Of a stretch of 5,851 bases of DNA, positions 1 to 5,851 are shown one piece after another. The notes beneath the pieces are model-generated. The model was not told the DNA's origin, did no database searches, and was given only the letters and a program-made list of their open reading frames with translations. The position numbers and the translations under genes are program-made. Each line of letters opens with the position of its first letter. Position 1 is the first letter of the stretch. The DNA is from Chlamydiales bacterium (GTDB taxonomy: Bacteria > Chlamydiota > Chlamydiia > Chlamydiales > JAACFD01): positions 1-5,851 of the forward strand of contig JAACFD010000140.1 of NCBI GenBank assembly GCA_009937555.1. Direction: 5' to 3'.

Positions 1-178
1 TATGGGGGGTAATGACTCCTATTTTGCTTTCGTTATGTCTTTAGCTACAGGGGACTTAATTGTTGCTTCAGTTTCTGATGACCAGGGGAAAGTTCATGTG
101 CAAAGCCAAGAGAGCTCATTCTTTATTAAGCCTGGATGGGAGTATTTTAAGGCAGGACATATACTACTTGACGACTAA
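1..178 (+). CDS. 3' end of an unrecognised protein (partial, runs off left edge)
   Basis: The frame that includes base 2 is open from the left edge to a TAA at 176-178, giving 58 visible residues; it probably continues upstream, since there is no room to see a ribosome binding site before the ATG at base 2. The visible part alternates short hydrophobic strands with polar turns (a GDLIVASVS stretch followed by a GKVHV stretch) and ends in an acidic LLDD tail. It looks like the beta-rich end of a soluble domain. I do not recognise the family and see no catalytic motif. Its last 32 bases overlap the 3' end of the opposing gene at 147-641. The frame could be a chance ORF, but open frame plus protein-like composition make a real C-terminus slightly more likely. 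Confidence 0.42.
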   Translation, partial: MGGNDSYFAFVMSLATGDLIVASVSDDQGKVHVQSQESSFFIKPGWEYFKAGHILLDD

Positions 179-641
179 GATCAATATGAAATAACCCATC
201 ATCTTCTTTAGAACCCGAAAAAGCTGTTTTTAATATTTTCAAGCCAAGCTCTCCCATAGCTGTAGTCTTGACTTCATCAAAACTTGTTCCTAATAAGCCC
301 AGGTGTTTGAGGCTAGCTAAAGAGCGTTTTTCTGGGTAAGAGTGAAAGCTATCAATATTTAAAAAAGTTACAGTAACCGTAATACCTGGGTAGTTGCATT
401 CATTAGCGCTGGAGTCTTGACGCACAAGACGCACTGGTGGTGGTGGGATATCATCTAGACTTGGGAGCTCTGCTGCTACAGGGGCTATCTCACTGTAGGA
501 AGCTGCAGTTTTATATGATGCTGGTTTAGTATGAGTTGAGTTTTTTTGCCTATCATGTAAGAGAGGGTTGAATCCTTCGCCAGGGGGGAGTGAGTAGTAG
601 TAGGGACGGTGTTGAGGAAAGTTGCTTGTGTAAAGGGGCAT
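147..641 (-). CDS. Hypothetical protein with Pro/Tyr-rich N-terminus, 164 aa
   Basis: This frame encodes a protein I do not recognise. The frame is open back to an ATG at 728, but the ATG at 641 is the better start: an AGGAG lies 7 bases upstream (649-653), and a promoter-like pair at 682-711 lies inside the longer version. From that start, residues 1-80 look disordered: rich in Pro, Tyr, Ser and Ala, with a YYY run at 14-16 and a PPPP run at 66-69 preceded by acidic residues. Residues 85-164 look folded: a beta segment (GITVTVTFLNI), a helical middle containing FDEVKTTAMGELGLKILKTA, and a final beta strand (QVVYVLP). There is no convincing signal peptide or membrane segment from this start. 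A disordered N-terminus before a small folded domain is common in secreted effectors of intracellular bacteria, but nothing here proves secretion. Confidence 0.68.
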   Translation of the reverse strand: MPLYTSNFPQHRPYYYSLPPGEGFNPLLHDRQKNSTHTKPASYKTAASYSEIAPVAAELPSLDDIPPPPVRLVRQDSSANECNYPGITVTVTFLNIDSFHSYPEKRSLASLKHLGLLGTSFDEVKTTAMGELGLKILKTAFSGSKEDDGLFHIDLSRQVVYVLP

Positions 642-648
642 TAAACTT

Positions 649-653
649 CTCCT
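649..653 (-). promoter_or_regulatory. Ribosome binding site that decides the start at 641
   Basis: On the - strand the sequence reads AGGAG, followed by 7 bases and then ATG at 641. No comparable site was noted for the upstream in-frame ATG at 728. This supports the 164-residue product over the 193-residue one. Confidence 0.65.
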
Positions 654-681
654 TTTCTGTGTGTTACGTTTACCGCTGACT

Positions 682-711
682 ATTCTATATAAGATAGAGA
701 GTAATTGTGAA
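682..711 (-). promoter_or_regulatory. Candidate sigma70-type promoter for the - strand hypothetical gene
   Basis: Reading the - strand, TTCACA at 706-711 (one mismatch to TTGACA) is followed after 18 bases by TAGAAT at 682-687 (one mismatch to TATAAT). An overlapping TATAGA at 16-base spacing is an alternative -10. Transcription would begin near 675, giving a leader of about 34 bases before the ATG at 641. This is consensus matching by eye in AT-rich DNA, so chance matches are possible. Confidence 0.42.
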
Positions 712-816
712 GCTAAAAAGCAAATCAAAGTTTATCTGCGAGCTAGTTAAGCTGTTCTTTTCTATGGGAAAAAAATCAAATAATTTCTTATAAGAGCATT
801 ATGCCAACTTAAGCTA

Positions 817-821
817 AAGGT
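817..821 (+). promoter_or_regulatory. Ribosome binding site of the NSS transporter; favours the second ATG
   Basis: AAGGT lies 3 bases before the ATG at 825 and 6 bases before the adjacent in-frame ATG at 828. The next three genes all have AAGGA 6 or 7 bases before the start (2316-2320, 4123-4127, 5142-5146). By that local rule translation probably begins at 828, one codon later than the longest frame. An in-frame TAA at 810-812 excludes any earlier start. Confidence 0.55.
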
Positions 822-824
822 AAG

Positions 825-2228
825 ATGATGAGGCAAAGGTGGTCTTCAAGAACAATGTTTTTATTTGCAGCTATTGGATCTGCAGTAGGGCTCGGTAATG
901 TATGGCGCTTCCCTTACCTAGCCTATAAGTTTGGTGGAGGAGCATTTTTAGTTCCTTATTTGATTGCTCTTTTAGTGATGGGGATACCCTTGTTAATGCT
1001 AGAGTTGATGCTTGGGCAAAAGCTACAAGCAGGAGGAGTTAAGGCCTTTAAAAAAATTAACCCTCGCTTTGAAGGCATTGGATTTGCAGGAATATTTCTT
1101 AGTTTTATTGTAGTAGCCTATTACGCAGCAGTCATGGCGTGGATGCTTATCTATTTACTTCAGTCATTTCAAAATCCTTTGCCATGGCTAGGAGATACTA
1201 AAGCTTTTTTCTTTGACAACACCTTGCAGATTTCTTCAGGTATTGAAGTTGTGGGAAGCATTAACTCTTTTACTATCGCTTCTTTATTTGCTGTATGGGT
1301 CATGATTTATTTCTGTGTTTGGAAGGGAGTTGAGTCAGCAGAAAAAGTAATTAAAATAACAGCTCCTCTGCCGATATTTATTCTAATATTACTCTTTATT
1401 AGAGGAATTACTCTTGAGGGAGCAATGCATGGCATTGCTTACTACATTAAACCTAATTTTTCTTTGCTTTGGTCTAGTGAAATTTGGATTGCTGCAGCTT
1501 CTCAGATATTTTTTACCTTATCTTTAGCTCTTGGTGTCATGATAGCTTATGCAAGTTATAATAAAAAAGAGCAGTGCATTAAAAAAGATGCCTGGGTAAT
1601 TTCTATTGTTAATAGCTCTATTAGCTTGTTTGCAGGCTTTGTGGTTTTTTCGATTATAGGCTATATGTCGCTAGAAACTGGCAAACCAGTGTCAGAAGTT
1701 GCGGTTTCTGGGCCAGGTCTAGCATTTGTGGTTTTTCCAAAAGCTTTGTCTTTGATGCCAGCTCCAAATCTAGTAAGTATTATGTTTTTCCTAATGCTCC
1801 TTACACTAGGTATAGACTCAGCTTTTTCTTTAGTAGAAGCTATTAATACCTCAATTAAAGATGTATTTAAGAATGTGACTAAAGAGAGAATAGCGTTTTA
1901 TGTGTGTAGTGTGGCCTTTGGCTGTGGCGTTATTTTTTGTACTCAAGCAGGGCTCTACTTTTTAGATGTAATTGATCATTTTATAGTAGAGTTTGGTCTC
2001 GTTTTTCTAGGGCTGATTCAGTGCCTTAGCATAGCATGGGGGTACGGCGCCAATAGATTAAGAGAAGAAGTTAATAGTTTTCAGCAGCGTAAAATAGGCG
2101 CCCTATGGGCGGCTCTTGTCAAGTACGTGATCCCTATATTTTTAATGGGACTTTTAATAGAGCAAGGCTTGAAAGAGATGAAAGTAAACTATGAAGGGTA
2201 CCCGAACTGGGCTATTGCTTTTGCATAA
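825..2228 (+). CDS. NSS/SLC6-family sodium-dependent amino-acid transporter, last helix cut by a stop
   Basis: This is an inner-membrane symporter of the neurotransmitter:sodium symporter family (LeuT fold), expected to use the sodium gradient to import an amino acid. The TM1 signature GSAVGLGNVWRFPY is at residues 18-31. Gly22 sits where monoamine carriers have Asp, which points to an amino-acid substrate. Helices lie near 11-31, 39-63, 87-112, 149-166, 175-194, 219-245, 257-280, 313-339, 354-373, 384-406 and 425-446. Tyr100 matches the substrate-site Tyr108 of LeuT. Predicted Na1 ligands are Ala20, Asn25, Thr231 and Asn263; Na2 ligands include Gly18, Val21, Asp331 and Ser332. A helix XII begins near residue 459, but the frame stops after residue 467, and coding-like sequence continues in frame to 2309. 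Many bacterial NSS proteins work with 11 helices, so the product may still be active. It is the first gene of the + strand cluster. The exact substrate cannot be read from sequence. Confidence 0.93.
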   Translation: MMRQRWSSRTMFLFAAIGSAVGLGNVWRFPYLAYKFGGGAFLVPYLIALLVMGIPLLMLELMLGQKLQAGGVKAFKKINPRFEGIGFAGIFLSFIVVAYYAAVMAWMLIYLLQSFQNPLPWLGDTKAFFFDNTLQISSGIEVVGSINSFTIASLFAVWVMIYFCVWKGVESAEKVIKITAPLPIFILILLFIRGITLEGAMHGIAYYIKPNFSLLWSSEIWIAAASQIFFTLSLALGVMIAYASYNKKEQCIKKDAWVISIVNSSISLFAGFVVFSIIGYMSLETGKPVSEVAVSGPGLAFVVFPKALSLMPAPNLVSIMFFLMLLTLGIDSAFSLVEAINTSIKDVFKNVTKERIAFYVCSVAFGCGVIFCTQAGLYFLDVIDHFIVEFGLVFLGLIQCLSIAWGYGANRLREEVNSFQQRKIGALWAALVKYVIPIFLMGLLIEQGLKEMKVNYEGYPNWAIAFA

Positions 2229-2309
2229 GCTCTTACAGCTTTTCCCTTTATCGTTACTTTATTTGTATACTTTAGAAACAAAAATGATAAGACCTTACAA
2301 AAGGTATAG
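2229..2309 (+). other. In-frame 3' remnant of the NSS gene (rest of helix XII) after an internal TAA
   Basis: Directly after the TAA at 2226-2228 the same frame stays open for 26 codons and ends at a TAG (2307-2309). The translation begins ALTAFPFIVTLFVYF and turns into a basic, polar tail (RNKNDK...). That is what the second half of a terminal membrane helix and its cytoplasmic end should look like, and it joins the interrupted GYPNWAIAFA segment without any frameshift. With the stop ignored, the gene would have 494 codons and end 17 bases before the next start, matching the tight spacing of the other genes. The options are a recent nonsense mutation, stop readthrough, or a base-calling error. 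Confidence 0.75.
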
Positions 2310-2326
2310 TAAATTAAGGAAAGATT

Positions 2327-4111
2327 ATGACTGAAGCACTAAGAGCATTTGCGACTATTTTTGCAGGTATAGGGATCTTATTTGTAGGCTTAGCTATTTT
2401 TAAAAAGTTTACAGATGTATTACTGGTAAACCGCCGTTTCAGGATGCTAATCACCAGGTGGGTTTCTAAGATAGGGCTTTCTGCTATTACAGGAGTTGCT
2501 CTTGGAGCAATTACTCTCAGTACAAATACAGTACGTACTATATTTTCAAACTTACTATCTGTTCGCTCTATTGCTCTAAGGCAGGCTCTAATCCCAATGA
2601 GCTGGACTATACTAGGCACTTGTTTTATTTACTTCTTATTTGCCTTAGACTTACAGACTGCTTCTGTGGTTTGTTTAGCAATAGGTAGTTTAAATTTTGT
2701 TATCTCAAGGCATGTACAGTACGAGCATTGGATCGGTCTTGTTTTTGCGCTAGGTCTTATTTTATTTGGAATGCAATTCTTTCAAGAAGGGATTATTCGT
2801 TCTGGTCAGGCAGCAGTATCATGGAATGTATGGGTGAATAATTCATTAGAGACTATTCATGAAGCAGATCCATCTCTTCATGAAGTAGATGTTGTTTTAC
2901 CTGCATCTGAAGATGAAGAGCTTTTAGTATCTCCTATGAGTGAGCTACATGACTCTCTTCATTACTGGGATGAATTTTATCATAACACTATTCATTTTCT
3001 TCAAAGCTCAACCTCATTTTTATTTTTTGTAGGTTTTTTTGCTGCACTGCTCTTTACTCAGTTTGGAGGAGGTTTTCTTGTAATTTCTTTAGGAGGTTTG
3101 AATTTTGTTAGCTTTGATCAAGCTACATGGATGATTTTCGGAGTAATGATTGGAGCCGGTTTTACAGAAGCTGCTAAAGCTTGGGTTCTTAAAGGGGAAT
3201 CCCAAAAGCTTACAGCATATATATCTGCTCTTTACATATTATCTGGTCTTTTAGGGATTGTTTTATGGCTTACAGAACAAATGTTTGGAATACCTTTGCT
3301 TAAAACAGTGGCTATGAATTTTAGCTCATATTTACCGATGCAAATCGCATGGGTTCCCTTCTTAGTGAGTCTGAATCTAGCTATTTTAGCCAGCCTTTTA
3401 GCTCCCTTTACACCAAAGATACTAAACAAGTTCTTCCCAAAAGCAACTGATGATGACATCATGAAGCCTAAGTTTATTAACGACCAAGCCTTATCAGAGC
3501 CTGAGTTTGCAGTAGATTTAATTGCTTTAGAAGAGCAGGATATCTGTAAAAGGTTGCCCCCATATATTGACCTTTTAAGAAAGGAAGCCGGGACCTTACA
3601 TAGTGGAGCTAAAGTAATTGCTAAAGAAAGACTTCACGAATCTTATATGCATGTGTGCGCTACTCTTAAAGAGTTTATTCAGGATTTAATGCATGAGAGT
3701 ATATCTGCTCAAACAGCTGAGTACTTGCTAGACCGTTTAGAGGTGTTAAGTATTTTAGAAGCTTTTGAAGGGCATTTATGGGAACTCAGTAACCTATTTG
3801 AAGAGTTCATGAAAGGTGATATAAAAGACAATCCTAAAAAACTTGTAGGGAATATTTGTGAAGTTATCGATATCTTTTTAATGACAACTATGGATGCTAT
3901 TGATGAGCCTGATAGCCAAAACATAGAAGTTTTAACTATCACCAGTAGTGGAAGTGGCGATCAGATGAAGAACTTAAGAAAAGCCTATTTAACAAGTGAA
4001 TTAGCTTTGGATGATCAAGGGCGGAACCATCTTAGATGGATACTATTTCACTTTGAAAACTATATTTTAGCAACACAACGCCTAGCTTCGCTGCTAGATA
4101 AGCATAATTAA
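2327..4111 (+). CDS. Na/Pi-cotransporter-like membrane protein with PhoU-like C-terminal domain
   Basis: The 594-residue protein has the layout of the bacterial Na+/phosphate cotransporter (NptA/YjbB-like) family: two membrane repeats and a cytoplasmic helical tail. Repeat 1 covers residues 8-158, starting with a glycine-rich first helix (GIGILFVGLAIF). Repeat 2 covers about 229-360. A soluble, acidic, His-rich loop (about 167-228) lies between them. Residues 392-594 are charged and helical, starting with an EPEFAVDLIALEEQDI segment typical of the PhoU-like region of these proteins. The family's two QSSS motifs are not intact: the first reads S65-T-N-T-V-R-T71 and the second Q245-F-G-G-G249, while G97-T98 and the G272-VMIG276 region resemble the usual GANIGT element. 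Phosphate transport is therefore doubtful; it may move another ion or be regulatory. AAGGA 6 bases upstream supports the start. The gap to mdh is 23 bases. Family assignment rests on pattern recognition, and substrate is unknown. Confidence 0.74.
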   Translation: MTEALRAFATIFAGIGILFVGLAIFKKFTDVLLVNRRFRMLITRWVSKIGLSAITGVALGAITLSTNTVRTIFSNLLSVRSIALRQALIPMSWTILGTCFIYFLFALDLQTASVVCLAIGSLNFVISRHVQYEHWIGLVFALGLILFGMQFFQEGIIRSGQAAVSWNVWVNNSLETIHEADPSLHEVDVVLPASEDEELLVSPMSELHDSLHYWDEFYHNTIHFLQSSTSFLFFVGFFAALLFTQFGGGFLVISLGGLNFVSFDQATWMIFGVMIGAGFTEAAKAWVLKGESQKLTAYISALYILSGLLGIVLWLTEQMFGIPLLKTVAMNFSSYLPMQIAWVPFLVSLNLAILASLLAPFTPKILNKFFPKATDDDIMKPKFINDQALSEPEFAVDLIALEEQDICKRLPPYIDLLRKEAGTLHSGAKVIAKERLHESYMHVCATLKEFIQDLMHESISAQTAEYLLDRLEVLSILEAFEGHLWELSNLFEEFMKGDIKDNPKKLVGNICEVIDIFLMTTMDAIDEPDSQNIEVLTITSSGSGDQMKNLRKAYLTSELALDDQGRNHLRWILFHFENYILATQRLASLLDKHN

Positions 4112-4134
4112 AGTAATAATAAAAGGAAGTTGAT

Positions 4135-5127
4135 ATGACCGCATTAACTAGGATTGCAGTGACAGGGGCTGCAGGGCAAATTAGTTATAGTTTACTTTTT
4201 AGAATAGCTTCAGGAGAGTTATTAGGGCCAAATACTCCTATTGCACTTCACCTACTTGAGGTACCTCAGGCTGTAAAAGCTCTTGAGGGAGTCGTAATGG
4301 AATTAAATGATTGTGCCTTTCCTTTACTTAAAGAAATTCGTTTTTCTAGTGACGCTGATGAAGTTTTTGAAGGTGTGGATTTAGCATTACTTGTTGGTTC
4401 AAAGCCTAGAGGGCCTGGAATGGAGAGAGGAGACTTATTAAAAGATAATGGAAAAATATTTGTAGGGCAGGGGCAGGCTTTAAATAAGGGAGCTAAACCT
4501 GATGCAAAAGTGGTAGTAGTAGGCAATCCTTGTAACACTAATTGTCTTATATGTATGCATCATGCTCCTAACTTAAAAAAAGAAAATTTCTACGCTATGA
4601 CGAGGTTAGATTTAAATCGTCTTCAGCATCAGTTGGCTCATAAAGCGGGAGTAGAAGTTAAAGATGTTTCTCATTGTTCAATATGGGGTAATCACTCAGC
4701 AACTCAAGTCCCTGATTTTTATCATGCTAAAATACAGGGTAAGAGCTGTTTAGACCTTATAAAAGATGAAGAGTTTCTCCAGAAAAGTTTAGTTGGGAAA
4801 GTCCAAAAAAGAGGCGCTGAAATTATTGATGCTAGAGGTAAATCTTCAGCCGCTTCAGCTGCAAACGCAGCAATTGATACCGTTCGAGATATTTACAATG
4901 GGTCAGAGAGTATTGGCTGGAGCTCAGCTGGTATCTTTACCGGTAAAGAAAAACCATATGGCATTGATGATTATCTAATTTTTTCATTTCCCTTAGTTTT
5001 TAGTGGAGAAGGGAAGAGAGAAGTGGTAAAAGGTTTGGAGTTTAATCTCTTCTTAGAAGAGAAAATTAAAGCTACAGAGGAAGAACTACTGAGTGAAAGA
5101 GAGCAGGTAGCAGACTTACTAAATTAA
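4135..5127 (+). CDS. mdh: Malate dehydrogenase
   Basis: The enzyme catalyses NAD-dependent interconversion of malate and oxaloacetate in the cytoplasm, the last step of the TCA cycle. The 330-residue length is normal. The Rossmann motif TGAAGQI is at 10-16, and acidic Glu42 at the end of the second strand fits NAD rather than NADP use. Substrate and catalytic residues are visible: Arg92 and Arg98 in RGPGMER on the mobile loop, Asn131 in NPCNTN, Asp159 and Arg162 in TRLDLNR, and the catalytic His187 in IWGNHSATQ. These motifs place it in the cytosolic-like MDH group, also found in many bacteria, rather than the E. coli mitochondrial-like group. The start has AAGGA 7 bases upstream. The gene ends in a tandem TAATAA and lies 25 bases before the citrate synthase gene, whose enzyme uses its product. 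The family call is secure. Confidence 0.97.
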   Translation: MTALTRIAVTGAAGQISYSLLFRIASGELLGPNTPIALHLLEVPQAVKALEGVVMELNDCAFPLLKEIRFSSDADEVFEGVDLALLVGSKPRGPGMERGDLLKDNGKIFVGQGQALNKGAKPDAKVVVVGNPCNTNCLICMHHAPNLKKENFYAMTRLDLNRLQHQLAHKAGVEVKDVSHCSIWGNHSATQVPDFYHAKIQGKSCLDLIKDEEFLQKSLVGKVQKRGAEIIDARGKSSAASAANAAIDTVRDIYNGSESIGWSSAGIFTGKEKPYGIDDYLIFSFPLVFSGEGKREVVKGLEFNLFLEEKIKATEEELLSEREQVADLLN

Positions 5128-5152
5128 TAAATGATTATAAAAAGGAATAAAT

Positions 5153-5851
5153 ATGAGCTCAACAACTACTAATCAATCAGAAGTAATTTTTGAGATTACT
5201 AGTGAGAATTTGGAGACAGGAATGAGAGGCTACCCTGTGGGGTATTGCCCAACCTCTTCAGTGGATCCTCAAAAAGGTTTGTTCTATGGTCCAATGCCTC
5301 TAGCAAAAGTAGCTAATAGGGAGCCTGAAGAATTAATTTACTTTCTTATGTATGGAGAAGAAGCCTCAGAAAAGCAACTTGACTCTTTTAAGCAAGAGTT
5401 AAAAAAGCGGGCTAAGTGCAAAAAAGAAACTATCGACGCTATTAAGCAATTACCTAGAAGTGCTCACCCCATGAAATTACTTAGCTGTGCCCTACTTCTC
5501 TTAGGGGAGTTTGAAAAAGATGGCGGCTATCGTGAAGATTGCCTTAGGGTAATAGCTAAAGTTCCAGAAGTAGTTGCAACAGTAATTAATCATCATGCAG
5601 GGTGGAATTCATTGCAGGCAAGTAATCCAGAACTACCCTACATGGATAATTTTACACAAATGCTAAATGTGCCTGATGCAGACCAACAACAGCTTGCGAA
5701 GGTTTTTAAGCTATTTAACGTCCTTCATTTTGATCATGGAGGGGGTAACTTGTCTACTTTTGTAGGAAAATCTGTTGCTTCTGGTCTTGAAGATATGTTT
5801 GGTTCATTATGTGCGGCAATGAATGCTCTAGCAGGACCAAGGCATGGAAAG
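5153..5851 (+). CDS. gltA: Citrate synthase, N-terminal 233 residues (partial, runs off right edge)
   Basis: The enzyme condenses oxaloacetate with acetyl-CoA to citrate, the entry step of the TCA cycle. The frame has no stop up to the window end and should continue for roughly 150-200 more residues. Recognisable parts are the GMRGYPVGYC segment at 23-32, the small-subdomain helices with EELIYFLMYGE at 59-69, the PMKLLSCALLLLG helix at 106-118, the substrate-binding His195 in DHGGGN, and the catalytic His231 in AGPRHG three residues from the edge. The third catalytic residue (Asp) and the second active-site His lie beyond the window. His195 and His231 are 36 residues apart and flanked by an AAMNALAGP segment, as in the mitochondrial-type enzyme; the E. 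coli enzyme has 35. AAGGA 6 bases before the ATG supports the start. It lies 25 bases after mdh and is probably co-transcribed. Confidence 0.96.
   Translation, partial: MSSTTTNQSEVIFEITSENLETGMRGYPVGYCPTSSVDPQKGLFYGPMPLAKVANREPEELIYFLMYGEEASEKQLDSFKQELKKRAKCKKETIDAIKQLPRSAHPMKLLSCALLLLGEFEKDGGYREDCLRVIAKVPEVVATVINHHAGWNSLQASNPELPYMDNFTQMLNVPDADQQQLAKVFKLFNVLHFDHGGGNLSTFVGKSVASGLEDMFGSLCAAMNALAGPRHGK

Noticed and set aside
135..200. Inverted match gatggg (135-140) and cccatc (195-200) near the convergent overlap
   Set aside because: The loop would be over 50 bases and no T-run follows, so it does not look like a terminator.
755..784. Possible + strand promoter for the NSS cluster: TTCTTT (755-760), 18-base gap, AATAAT (779-784)
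   Set aside because: The -10 is close to consensus but the -35 matches only two positions, and AT-rich DNA gives many such pairs. A promoter is expected somewhere in 642-824, but I cannot place it.
747..815. Direct repeat TTAAGCT at 747-753 and 809-815 before the NSS gene
   Set aside because: Seven bases in a 180-base AT-rich spacer can recur by chance, and neither copy has symmetry or a useful distance to a promoter.
2314..2619. Open frame on the - strand inside the Na/Pi-like gene
   Set aside because: It is the reverse shadow of a well-supported + strand coding region, with no ribosome binding site or family features; the same applies to - strand frames at 3232-3462, 3709-3942 and 4266-4538.
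4793..4978. Short + strand frame inside mdh
   Set aside because: It lies wholly within conserved malate dehydrogenase coding sequence in another frame and has no protein-family character.
5131..5172. Short ATG frame of 13 codons between mdh and gltA
   Set aside because: It overlaps the gltA ribosome binding site and start, is not preceded by its own site, and the peptide is featureless; a leader-peptide role is not supported.
1..5851. tRNA or rRNA genes, CRISPR arrays, insertion sequences, riboswitches
   Set aside because: No cloverleaf, repeat-spacer pattern, transposase frame or recognised aptamer was seen; gaps between genes are short and almost all sequence is coding.

Overview
The window is AT-rich bacterial DNA. 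Short AAGGA-type ribosome binding sites sit 6-7 bases before most starts, TAA stops dominate, and genes are tightly packed. Gene content and protein character suggest a member of the Chlamydiae outside the classical Chlamydia genus. The malate dehydrogenase is of the cytosolic-like type, and the citrate synthase is of a kind seen in environmental (Parachlamydia-like) chlamydiae but missing from Chlamydia. The transporters are sodium-coupled types. This placement is inferred from protein features, not from a marker gene.

Layout. Bases 1-178 hold the 3' end of an unrecognised + strand gene. It converges on, and overlaps by 32 bases, a - strand hypothetical gene (147-641) with a Pro/Tyr-rich N-terminus and its own promoter candidate at 682-711. 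From about 825 to the right edge lies a single + strand cluster, probably one operon: a neurotransmitter:sodium symporter (NSS/SLC6) family transporter (825-2228), a divergent Na/Pi-cotransporter-like membrane protein with a PhoU-like cytoplasmic tail (2327-4111), malate dehydrogenase mdh (4135-5127), and citrate synthase gltA, cut by the window end (5153-5851).

How the genes may work together. Malate dehydrogenase makes oxaloacetate, which citrate synthase condenses with acetyl-CoA, so the last two genes encode consecutive TCA-cycle steps. The first two genes encode membrane proteins related to sodium-coupled uptake systems. An intracellular bacterium could use such a cluster to couple import of host amino acids or ions to central carbon flux, but that link is inference.

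Most notable points. (1) The NSS gene carries an in-frame TAA at the start of the last membrane helix, after which the same frame stays open for 26 more codons of convincing transmembrane sequence, ending 17 bases before the next start. (2) The same protein has the residues of a eukaryotic SLC6 chloride site in place of the acidic residue usual in bacterial homologues. (3) The Na/Pi-like protein has lost both QSSS signature motifs and carries a His- and acid-rich loop between its repeats. I see no mobile element, CRISPR array, tRNA or rRNA, and no gene-free stretch longer than 300 bases.
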